This document shows positions 49,963 to 58,589 of a stretch of DNA of 64,000 bases, one piece after another (positions within the stretch are counted from its first letter, which is position 1; each line of letters starts with the position of its first letter). The stretch is from Lachnospiraceae bacterium. GTDB taxonomy: Bacteria; Bacillota; Clostridia; Lachnospirales; Lachnospiraceae. The notes under the pieces were generated by a model. It was not told the DNA's origin. It saw only the letters and a program-made list of their open reading frames with translations, and did no database searches. The position numbers and the translations under genes are program-made. The DNA is taken from the NCBI GenBank assembly GCA_014804695.1, contig JAAUZJ010000009.1, forward strand, positions 21,308-85,307. The letters run 5' to 3'.

Positions 49963-51073
49963 GTGGTAGAATTAGATAATATGAAGTATGAACTTCAGTC
50001 TTATGAAAGCCCCTTAGCGGAAGTGAGGGATTCACTTTGACTTAGCTAATAAGGAGAAGCGAATCGAAGAGCTTGATATGGAAATGCAGGAGCCGGGCTT
50101 TTGGGATGATCCGGACAAATCCAACCAGAAAATGAGAGAAGCTAAGAACTTAAAAGATATAGTAGAAACTATAAAGGGCTTAGAAGGTCAGTATGATGAT
50201 ATAATGACACTTATTGAAATGGGCTATGAGGATAACGATCCTGCAATAATTCCGGATATCAGCGAAGAATTGGAGACTTTTAAACAGACATTTGAGGATA
50301 TAAGGATCAGCACCCTTTTATCAGGTGAATATGATAAAAATAATGCGATTTTAAGGCTTAATGCAGGAGCGGGCGGAACCGAGAGCTGTGACTGGTGCAG
50401 TATGTTGTATCGTATGTATACAAGATGGGCCGAGCGAAAAGGCTTTAAGTTAGAAGTTCTCGATTATCTGGATGGCGATGAAGCCGGTATTAAATCCGTT
50501 ACCTTTCAGATTAACGGAGAGAACGCATACGGCTATCTTAAATCCGAGAAGGGTGTGCATAGACTTGTCCGGATTTCGCCTTTCAATGCACAGGGCAAGC
50601 GCCAGACATCCTTTGTATCGCTGGATGTCATGCCTGATATAGAAGAAGATGTGGATGTAGAAATAAGGGATGAAGACATTCGTGTTGACACCTACCGAAG
50701 CAGCGGCGCCGGTGGTCAGCATATAAATAAGACTTCATCGGCAATCAGAATTACCCATTTTCCTACAGGAATAGTAGTAACTTGCCAGAACGAGCGCAGC
50801 CAGCACATGAATAAAGACAAGGCAATGCAGATGTTAAAAGCCAAGTTATACATGCTTAAGCAGGAAGAAAATGCCGAAAAACTTTCGGATATCCGTGGTG
50901 ATGTGAAAGAAATCGGCTGGGGAAGCCAGATTCGTTCTTATGTCATGCAACCGTATACAATGGTAAAAGACCATAGAACCAACGAAGAATCAGGCAATGT
51001 AGATGCCGTTATGGACGGCTCGATAGATCCTTTTATAAATGCATATCTGAAATGGAAAAGTGTCGGAAATTAA
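49963..51073 (+). CDS. prfB: Peptide chain release factor 2 with programmed +1 frameshift
   Basis: GTG start at 49963, frame 1 VELDNMKYELQSYESPLAEVRDSL-TGA(50038); CTTTGAC shift then DLANKEKRIEELDMEMQ... into the track ORF; GGQ motif GAGGQHINKTSSA. Confidence 0.93.
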
Positions 51074-51090
51074 TCCGGCACTTTTAATAT
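51056..51090 (+). terminator. Intrinsic terminator after prfB
   Basis: AAAAGTGtCGGAaattaaTCCGGCACTTTT. Confidence 0.7.
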
Positions 51091-51100
51091 GTCTTGTTTT

Positions 51101-51832
51101 TTACTGTTGTTGATTGTTATTCTGAATCAGATCCAGAAAAAATTCAGAAGCGGTTGCATTCATATATGGAACCAGCCATAGATATGCGATTCCGCAGGAT
51201 AGCAGACCGAGTAACAGCAAAGGAAAGAAGCTTACGTTCAAATAGAAAAGTCTGCCTTTGCTGCCTTTCATTAACTGCCTGCTCATGGCTAACAATTCTT
51301 TGGCAGAATAATTAGGAAAGTCATGCAGAAGGAAAAAGGCCTGTGAATAAACCAATGACAATATTACAGTGACAACACCATACAAGATCATCGCAAGAGA
51401 ATATAAAAGCATATACAATGAATTTTTAGGATTGAGTGTAACCATATATGACATAAGTGTCATTGGAAGCATTGAGACATATATGCATATGGATAAATAT
51501 AGCTGTATTAAAACCGCTTTATTGGGAAATAATTTAAACCCATAGAAAATATCGCTTATTGTAATCGGTCTGCCGCAGGATATTTTTAGGTAAAAATATC
51601 TTTGCCCTGAGGTAAAAAGGCCGGTAAAAACTGAAATTACGAACGAAATAAGAAGATTTAATATTATTCCTGCTATGGTTTTTGTGTCTATAAAAATGCT
51701 TGAAAAAAAGGATACAAACATAGTTATCATAGAGACTATGACCATAGCTCCGATGGCAGTGCCATATTTATTAAACATATGCTCTTTGGCAATCGCCTTC
51801 AATTCCGCTGAAGATTTATATCTGCTTTCCAT
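51101..51832 (-). CDS. DUF975-like integral membrane protein
   Basis: MESRYKSSAELKAIAKEHMFNKYGTAIGAMVIVSMI. Confidence 0.75.
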   Translation of the reverse strand: MESRYKSSAELKAIAKEHMFNKYGTAIGAMVIVSMITMFVSFFSSIFIDTKTIAGIILNLLISFVISVFTGLFTSGQRYFYLKISCGRPITISDIFYGFKLFPNKAVLIQLYLSICIYVSMLPMTLMSYMVTLNPKNSLYMLLYSLAMILYGVVTVILSLVYSQAFFLLHDFPNYSAKELLAMSRQLMKGSKGRLFYLNVSFFPLLLLGLLSCGIAYLWLVPYMNATASEFFLDLIQNNNQQQ

Positions 51833-51853
51833 AATGTAAACTCCAATCAAGTA

Positions 51854-52399
51854 TCAACATGCAATATCCACATTCATGCCGCGATATTTATTGACAGCAT
51901 CAGAGGATTTCATATCTTTTTGGTAAGGATTGTCTTCGTTAAAATATTTTATCTGCGTCGCAGTAGTTCCGCCGGCAACAAAGGTGCGGCCGCATTCAGG
52001 GCAGACAGAGGTCTTGATAGATACATTACATGAAACTACCTTACCGTTGTTCTGAGCTGCTTCTTTATATGCATTCGAAACATGTTCCTGCTCATGGCTC
52101 ATGACTCTGGCCGCTGCAGCATCCGGAGAAATATGTGCTGCTGCTTTGTATGAGACATTCTCATCAGAACCATCCTGATATTTTCGGTTTTTGCATGTTT
52201 CACACTCCGCAGGAGAAGATTTCTTTCCGGCTTGCTTTTCGGTAGATTCGCCGGGATTGCGGATAATTTTATGCTCCTGTCCTTCTTCCTGAGGCTGTAT
52301 AGCTCCGGAATAATCTTCATAGGCAGCGGTGCTGCCTGTATTGGTAGTATTATAAGGATAAGCAAAAGGGTTTGTTAAAGAATTAACGCCATTGATCAT
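51854..52399 (-). CDS. Putative metalloprotease, SprA-like
   Basis: VMSHEQEHVSNAYKEA with CETCKNRKYQDGSDENVSYK and CPECGRTF. Confidence 0.65.
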   Translation of the reverse strand: MINGVNSLTNPFAYPYNTTNTGSTAAYEDYSGAIQPQEEGQEHKIIRNPGESTEKQAGKKSSPAECETCKNRKYQDGSDENVSYKAAAHISPDAAAARVMSHEQEHVSNAYKEAAQNNGKVVSCNVSIKTSVCPECGRTFVAGGTTATQIKYFNEDNPYQKDMKSSDAVNKYRGMNVDIAC

Positions 52400-52414
52400 A
52401 ATAATTTACTCCTT

Positions 52415-53212
52415 TCAGAATCCATTTTCTTCCATCATTTCATCCCACATTTCATCAAAAGTCACGCCGTACTGCTTCTCAAATGTTTCATTGACCTGCG
52501 CTTTAACATCCGGATCAGTGAATAAAAGCACCATGCAGGCAACAACTATCGTCGTATTTATCACAAGCCCGCAAGTTGCACAAATAACTCCGGCAGTCGC
52601 CTTACTGAGCAGCTTGGGACGTCTGCCTTTAGAAAGCAGCGCCAGCACAATTGCAATGCTTCCCATAACGAAGGCCGGATATATCGTAAATGTAAAGCTT
52701 AAAACTATAGATATGATCCCCAGAATCATTGACGCGGTAGCAAAACTGCTGCCGGGCTCTGCGATCGGACGCTGGTATGCGCTGCGATCGTAGTAGGGGT
52801 AGTTGCCTTGAGGATTATTGTATCCGTTGTTGTTTGGGTTGTAGTTGTTATTATTTGGATTATAATTATTGCTGTTTGGGTTGTAATTATTGTAGGTGTT
52901 ATTGCTGTTGTTTGTATTGTAGTTATTATAGCCGCTGTTACTACTATTTGAATTATAATTGTTGTAGTTACTATTATTGTTATTAGTATTATAGTTACTG
53001 CTTATGTCATTAGTGTTTTGATTATAATGATCATATGAACGATCGTCACCTACAGAATTATCCTTACCGATATAAGGACTGTTCTCGCCGGAATAATAGA
53101 CATTGCTATTAACAGAGGACTCTGTAGTACTCTGATCAGGCGTTGCAGTTTGTTCATTTTGTAAATTCGGATTAGTATTGGTATCCGATTGTGTATTTGG
53201 GTTAAAGTCCAT
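52415..53212 (-). CDS. Asn/Tyr-rich low-complexity protein with C-terminal DUF4190-like membrane domain
   Basis: NNYNPN/NYNNYN repeats then PGSSFATASMILGIISIVLSFTF. Confidence 0.75.
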   Translation of the reverse strand: MDFNPNTQSDTNTNPNLQNEQTATPDQSTTESSVNSNVYYSGENSPYIGKDNSVGDDRSYDHYNQNTNDISSNYNTNNNNSNYNNYNSNSSNSGYNNYNTNNSNNTYNNYNPNSNNYNPNNNNYNPNNNGYNNPQGNYPYYDRSAYQRPIAEPGSSFATASMILGIISIVLSFTFTIYPAFVMGSIAIVLALLSKGRRPKLLSKATAGVICATCGLVINTTIVVACMVLLFTDPDVKAQVNETFEKQYGVTFDEMWDEMMEENGF

Positions 53213-53303
53213 AGGTTTGCCTCCTATATATACAGAATATATTATAGCATAAGGCATATGTGATTGTCAAAAATGTGTGGGAAAGAGATTGTTTCAAATT
53301 AAC

Positions 53304-54212
53304 CTATAAATTATACTCTCTATATAACTGCTCCCGATAATCCTTGTCGTTAATAGCGTGAAGCAGATCATCATTCCTTCCGGCGCTTAAAAGAAGCTGA
53401 TGCAGCTTAATAAGCCGTTGTTCACCTTCCTCCAATCCTTTCTCATGTCCATTTTTATAAGCCCATTCGCGCTCGCTTTTCATATGTTTTTCCTCATCAT
53501 ACTCAAAGATACTCACTTCTATCGCCTCCGCTCGATTCTTTGACAAAAAGTCCGATAATATTCCATTTTTAATACAATAATCTACTGCCTTTTCAACAGC
53601 TTCATTGAAGGGCAGTTCTTTAGCGTATATCCTAACCTGCTCCACATACTGCGCATATTCCCTTAAAGTGCGGCATGCGTCCATCAGCTCTTGATTATTG
53701 CCCCAGTTTATATTATATACTGTTACACAAAGTTCAAGCTCCGGAAATTCATGTTTCTTTTGAAAAGCGTCCGACAGTTTTAATATCTGCTGCTTAGGCT
53801 GCTCATTTGTTCCATTATAAAAAACTACAAACCTTGGTGTTGGCAGTTTAATCAATGTCTGCCCATACAGATTTTCATCTTTTGTTATTGTCTGCAGCAC
53901 TTTTGTTACATAAATCAGATCCCTAAACGGCATATTAGGATTAACTGTGGACTGATGCTCATATAACATCAGCTCGTAATCAAACACGAAAGAAATATCG
54001 TTCTTGTAATTCATATAAATCGCATTTTCCAGTGTCGTGATTTCCAACATCCCTAAGTCTGTATATGCCGTCTGATTAAGAGCATTATAAAGACTTAACA
54101 GGTTATCTTTTTCCTTAAACAGTATACGGAACATGCTATCTTTGTATTTGCGTTGTACACTTGCTTTAGCATAAGACTGACCTTCGAAGCTTGATGTTTG
54201 TTTTTTGTTCAT
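53304..54212 (-). CDS. Rpn family recombination-promoting nuclease / PD-(D/E)XK nuclease family protein
   Basis: KYKDSMFRILFKEKDNLLSLYNALNQTAYTD; MLYEHQSTVNPNMPFRDLIY. Confidence 0.85.
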   Translation of the reverse strand: MNKKQTSSFEGQSYAKASVQRKYKDSMFRILFKEKDNLLSLYNALNQTAYTDLGMLEITTLENAIYMNYKNDISFVFDYELMLYEHQSTVNPNMPFRDLIYVTKVLQTITKDENLYGQTLIKLPTPRFVVFYNGTNEQPKQQILKLSDAFQKKHEFPELELCVTVYNINWGNNQELMDACRTLREYAQYVEQVRIYAKELPFNEAVEKAVDYCIKNGILSDFLSKNRAEAIEVSIFEYDEEKHMKSEREWAYKNGHEKGLEEGEQRLIKLHQLLLSAGRNDDLLHAINDKDYREQLYREYNL

Positions 54213-54620
54213 ATATTGCCCTCCCTTTTGATAAACCGAATTTCTACAATCGGTTTTTAGCTGTCAGAAGGGCTGTTTCAGACCCTCCTGCTTTATAGAA
54301 TTGGTTTGGAATAAAAGCATGGATTTTCTGAAACTTAAATATATAGATTGTATCTAGAATAAAAGACTGGTTATTAAAGAAAATTATGCTTTTTAATATC
54401 ATAGCACATTTATAGAAAGATTGTAAATATATATTTCAAAATATAATAAATAAATAGACGAAAAATAGATAAATGTGGCAAAAAACGAATATATAAAGTA
54501 AAAGAAATTTGTTGTAGAAATAAGATGTACAGAAAGAAGATTTACAGAACAACTGGTGCAAATAGCATTATCTATGGTATAATATAACAACAACCCATAA
54601 CCGAAAGGAGGCCCCCGAAA

Positions 54621-55466
54621 ATGAATTTTACCAAAATGCAAGGCTGCGGCAACGATTACATATACATAAACGGCGCCACAGAACAAATTGCACAGGAAGA
54701 TAAACCGGATTTTGTGAGAAAAATCAGCGACAGACATTTCGGTGTCGGCGGAGACGGCGCAATATTTATTAACCCGTCGGATGAAGCGGATTTTGAAATG
54801 GAAATGTACAATGCGGATGGCAGCAGGGCTGAAATGTGCGGAAACGGAATACGCTGTGTTGCAAAATATGTGTATGATAAAGGTATGACAGACAAAACCG
54901 ACATAAGTGTCATAAGTTGTGGGAAGATTAAACATCTTAAACTTTTTATAAAAGACGGTAAGGTAGATACCGTCAGGGTAAATATGGGAGCGCCTGAGCT
55001 AAAACCTGAAAATATTCCGGTAATAGCGGATGCGGGTAAAGAAAATCTGATAAGTGAACCTATTACGGTGCGTGGAAAAGAATATAAAATGACATGTGTG
55101 TCAATGGGCAATCCCCATGCAGTTGTATTTATGGATGATGTGGAAAATCTAGAGATAGAGCAGATCGGTCCGTATTTTGAGAAGCACGAACGTTTTCCAA
55201 ATAGGATTAATACCGAGTTTGTACAAATTATAGACAGGAAAAATGTCCGTATGCGCGTGTGGGAGCGCGGAACCGGAGAGACGCTTGCCTGCGGAACCGG
55301 ATGCTGCGCTACGGTTGTAGCATGTATATTAAATGGTTTGACGGATGAAGCCGTTACTGTTAAACTATTAGGTGGCGAGCTTGAAATTGAATGGGACCGC
55401 GAAAACAACCTTGTATATATGACAGGACCGGCCGTAACTGCGTTTGAAGGAGAATATGATTACTAA
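54621..55466 (+). CDS. dapF: Diaminopimelate epimerase
   Basis: FTKMQGCGNDYIYI; AEMCGNGIRCVAKY; ACGTGCCATVVA. Confidence 0.95.
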   Translation: MNFTKMQGCGNDYIYINGATEQIAQEDKPDFVRKISDRHFGVGGDGAIFINPSDEADFEMEMYNADGSRAEMCGNGIRCVAKYVYDKGMTDKTDISVISCGKIKHLKLFIKDGKVDTVRVNMGAPELKPENIPVIADAGKENLISEPITVRGKEYKMTCVSMGNPHAVVFMDDVENLEIEQIGPYFEKHERFPNRINTEFVQIIDRKNVRMRVWERGTGETLACGTGCCATVVACILNGLTDEAVTVKLLGGELEIEWDRENNLVYMTGPAVTAFEGEYDY

Positions 55467-55508
55467 GGCGCGCCGGATAAGATAGTGAAAAGAAAGGAAT
55501 GAATTACA

Positions 55509-56723
55509 ATGGCTAAAGTTAATGATAACTATTTAAAATTACCGGGGAGTTACCTTTTTTCCACAATCGGAAAGAAAGTAAATGCTTATGCACAGGCGAA
55601 TCCGGATAAGAAGATCATACGTTTGGGAATCGGCGACGTTACACAGCCGTTATCACCGACGGTCATAAAAGCACTGCACAGTGCGGTAGACGAGATGGCG
55701 GATGCTAAGACTTTCCGTGGATATGCACCGGATTTGGGATACGAGTTTTTAAGGACGGCTATTGCCGACAATGATTATAAAGCAAGAGGCTGTAACATAG
55801 AAGCAGACGAGATTTTTGTTTCTGATGGTGCAAAGTGTGATTCGGGAAATATTCAGGAAATTTTCAGTGTGGATAACAAGATTGCGGTATGCGATCCGGT
55901 ATATCCGGTTTATGTTGACACTAATGTAATGGCGGGCAGAACAGGTACTTATGATGCTGAAACAGGCAATTGGAGCGATGTAATTTATATGCCGTGTACT
56001 GCGGAAAATAATTTTGCTCCCGAACTGCCAAAGCAGGTTCCGGATTTGATTTATCTGTGCTTCCCTAACAATCCGACAGGCTCTACCATTACTAAAGCGC
56101 AGCTTCAGGAATGGGTAGACTATGCAAATAAAAACGGTTCTGTAATTATTTACGATGCCGCATACGAAGCATATATTTCTGAGGAGAATGTACCGCATAC
56201 GATTTATGAGTGCGAAGGCGCAAGAACCTGTGCAATAGAGCTTCGCTCATTTTCCAAAAATGCAGGATTTACGGGCACACGTTTAGGATTTACCGTAATA
56301 CCGAAGGAGTTAAAAGTAGGAGACACAGCCTTACATTCATTATGGGCAAGACGTCATGGTACGAAATACAACGGCGCACCCTATATTATCCAGAGAGCCG
56401 GAGAAGCGGTTTACAGCGAGGCCGGAAAGAAAGAGACTAAAGAACTGGTTGCTTATTATATGAAAAATGCCGCATACATCCTGAATGGCTTAAAATCTGC
56501 GGGCTATACCGTATCAGGCGGCGTAAATGCTCCTTATATCTGGTTAAAAGCGCCAAAAGGCATGACAAGCTGGGAGTTCTTCGATTACCTGCTTGAAAAT
56601 GCCAACGTAGTCGGAACCCCCGGCTCAGGATTCGGCCCAAGCGGCGAAACCTACTTCAGACTGACTGCCTTCGGCAGCTACGAAAACACAGTAGAGGCAG
56701 TTGATAGACTGACCAAAATGTAA
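55509..56723 (+). CDS. dapL: LL-diaminopimelate aminotransferase
   Basis: [45 protein letters not shown]. Confidence 0.95.
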   Translation: MAKVNDNYLKLPGSYLFSTIGKKVNAYAQANPDKKIIRLGIGDVTQPLSPTVIKALHSAVDEMADAKTFRGYAPDLGYEFLRTAIADNDYKARGCNIEADEIFVSDGAKCDSGNIQEIFSVDNKIAVCDPVYPVYVDTNVMAGRTGTYDAETGNWSDVIYMPCTAENNFAPELPKQVPDLIYLCFPNNPTGSTITKAQLQEWVDYANKNGSVIIYDAAYEAYISEENVPHTIYECEGARTCAIELRSFSKNAGFTGTRLGFTVIPKELKVGDTALHSLWARRHGTKYNGAPYIIQRAGEAVYSEAGKKETKELVAYYMKNAAYILNGLKSAGYTVSGGVNAPYIWLKAPKGMTSWEFFDYLLENANVVGTPGSGFGPSGETYFRLTAFGSYENTVEAVDRLTKM

Positions 56724-56731
56724 GATAACAA

Positions 56732-56880
56732 ATAGGTGATTGTGAAACTTCTTTTTCAAAGACCAGAACTTAGGTAATATAAATAAAGACGGGGCGACCT
56801 TCGCTCCCGCGGTTCGAGCCCCGTTTTTATTTATATTATCTAAGTTCGTCCTTCAGAAACAGACCTTCGCAATCACCTAT
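56732..56880. repeat. Nested palindromic element copy E7 (cleanest example)
   Basis: AATAGGTGATTGTGAAAC ... TTCGCAATCACCTATT; CCAGAACTTAGg / CTAAGTTCGTCC; core 56791-56822. Confidence 0.92.
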
Positions 56881-56904
56881 TTTTATCTTAAGAAAGGAAT
56901 ACAT

Positions 56905-57465
56905 ATGACGGACAAAGAATTTGACGCCGCCATGAATAAGATCCGGCAGGGAGACAAGCAAGGCCTGCAGGAGATTTACGAAGCATATATAAGCTTAATC
57001 TATGCAATAGTTAAGGATGTTTTGCAAAATAAAGAAAGCGCAGAAGATGTGACGAGCGATTTTTTTATAAAGCTGTGGGATAAGGCTGATCATTACCAAA
57101 GCGGCAGGGGACATAAAGCATGGATGGGCGCTATAGCAAGGAATATGGCGATTGATTATTTGAGAAAATATAGAAAAGAAGAAGCGAGCGAGCTTTTAGA
57201 TGATATAGAGCCGGAGGAATTGTCAGGGCAGTCGCCGGGGCATGAGAGCCCGGTGGAAAAAGAAGTCATTGCAGATGTATCGATTAAGGAGACATTGGCA
57301 AGGCTTGGAGAAAAAGAACGGCAGATAATGAATATGAAAATATTAGGAGAAATGACGTTTCAGGAAATAGCGCAGGCGTTAAAGCTTCCTATGGGAACGG
57401 TAACATGGAGATATCAAAGTGCAATAAAGAAGTTAAAGAGGTGTGGTTATGAAACGGGATTTTGA
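56905..57465 (+). CDS. RNA polymerase sigma-70 family (ECF-like) sigma factor
   Basis: NKESAEDVTSDFFIKLW; MTFQEIAQALKLPMGTVTWRYQSAIKKL. Confidence 0.9.
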   Translation: MTDKEFDAAMNKIRQGDKQGLQEIYEAYISLIYAIVKDVLQNKESAEDVTSDFFIKLWDKADHYQSGRGHKAWMGAIARNMAIDYLRKYRKEEASELLDDIEPEELSGQSPGHESPVEKEVIADVSIKETLARLGEKERQIMNMKILGEMTFQEIAQALKLPMGTVTWRYQSAIKKLKRCGYETGF

Positions 57466-58462
57466 GCGTGAATTTAAAGAATTAAAAATGAGTGAAGTAC
57501 CTGATTTGTGGAACCGCATTGAGGCCGGTCTGTCTGATAAAAAAATAGTATCGCCGGTTTCCGATGCGGCAGCAATATCTGTTAACAGATATAACTTTGG
57601 AAAAAGAGCAGTTTGGAGAAAATGGGGAACTCTTGCAGCGGCGTGTGTATGCGTTGCGCTTATAATACCGGCCATTTCAGTTGTAATAGGAAATCTTGGC
57701 GGACGCAAGAGTAATTACAGTGGTGCGTCGTTTGCTCCTACCGCAGATAACGGTGCAGATAGCAGTATGAATGAAAACACCGAAAATATGACAGCGTCGT
57801 CAGAAATGGCGGCAGATGATGATATGGCGGATGCAGCGGAAATGATGCTAGGTGAGAGTATGGAAGCTGAGTCAGATATGGCCTTTAACGAAGGTGTGGC
57901 GGGTGCAGCAGATATGGCGCCAAACGAGAACAAAACAGCGGCTGCGGATATAATGGCGGATGCAGAATCAGCAAATAGGGATAATAGTACAAATATGACA
58001 CAAGCGTCAGAAAAGGAAAGCGCATCGGCTGCGACAAATGGGGAATCTGCTTCAAAAGAGGATTCATTGAAAAAGCAAGCATCTGAGGCCGATGTAACTG
58101 ATGAAAATGAAAATTTCGCAATGTCAGATGAGGCAATATATGTCGGATTGGAAAACGGACAGGTATTGGATGGTGTAGTTATAGAGGTTGCTGAGGCTTC
58201 AATATCCGGTGAAGAAGTTATATATAGTATAGTTATAAAACAGCCAGACGAAGACGGATTATTAAATGCGGGGGCTGAGTTGAGTATTGTATGTAATTCT
58301 GATACAAGTTATGGTTTTATCCATAAAGTCAGTGAAAAGAAGGCTTTAAAAGTTGGAGAAAGCTATGAGGTGTCTTTACGGTATGAGAAGAGTAGCGGTT
58401 CACAGAGTTCAGGAACTTACTCAAACGGAAGGTTTGTTGTTGTAAGTGCAAAGAAAAATTAG
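57449..58462 (+). CDS. Putative anti-sigma factor with low-complexity Ala/Asp/Met-rich linker
   Basis: Overlaps the sigma gene; short cytoplasmic N-term, one TM (LAAACVCVALIIPAISVVIG), extracytoplasmic domain. Confidence 0.65.
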   Translation: MKRDFEREFKELKMSEVPDLWNRIEAGLSDKKIVSPVSDAAAISVNRYNFGKRAVWRKWGTLAAACVCVALIIPAISVVIGNLGGRKSNYSGASFAPTADNGADSSMNENTENMTASSEMAADDDMADAAEMMLGESMEAESDMAFNEGVAGAADMAPNENKTAAADIMADAESANRDNSTNMTQASEKESASAATNGESASKEDSLKKQASEADVTDENENFAMSDEAIYVGLENGQVLDGVVIEVAEASISGEEVIYSIVIKQPDEDGLLNAGAELSIVCNSDTSYGFIHKVSEKKALKVGESYEVSLRYEKSSGSQSSGTYSNGRFVVVSAKKN

Positions 58463-58589
58463 TAACTGAGAATTAATTTGTTAAAAAATAAAAATTATAA
58501 AATTTTTACAAAAAAACCCATAAAAATATTCCTCCCCAATCGTATCTATTATATCAAGGCAATGATACGAAACAAAGGGAGGAATTTTT

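Noticed and set aside
52797-53030. Dense short repeats that look like a repeat array
   Set aside because: They encode the in-frame Asn/Tyr-rich low-complexity region of the DUF4190-like protein; no spacer/repeat structure of a CRISPR.
53304-54212. Rpn-family nuclease as the mobilising enzyme of the palindromic elements
   Set aside because: Only proximity supports it; no element flanks the gene specifically, and no RAYT/HUH transposase is present in the window.
54656-55408. 250-aa antisense ORF opposite dapF
   Set aside because: dapF on the plus strand has all family motifs; the antisense translation has no recognisable domain and reflects codon-position bias.
27111-56880. Explaining all core-containing palindromes as ordinary bidirectional terminators
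   Set aside because: The GC stem plus T-tract could terminate, but copies also lie between divergent genes (E4) and inside ptb-buk (E6), and layered arms plus a conserved loop sequence go beyond terminator requirements.
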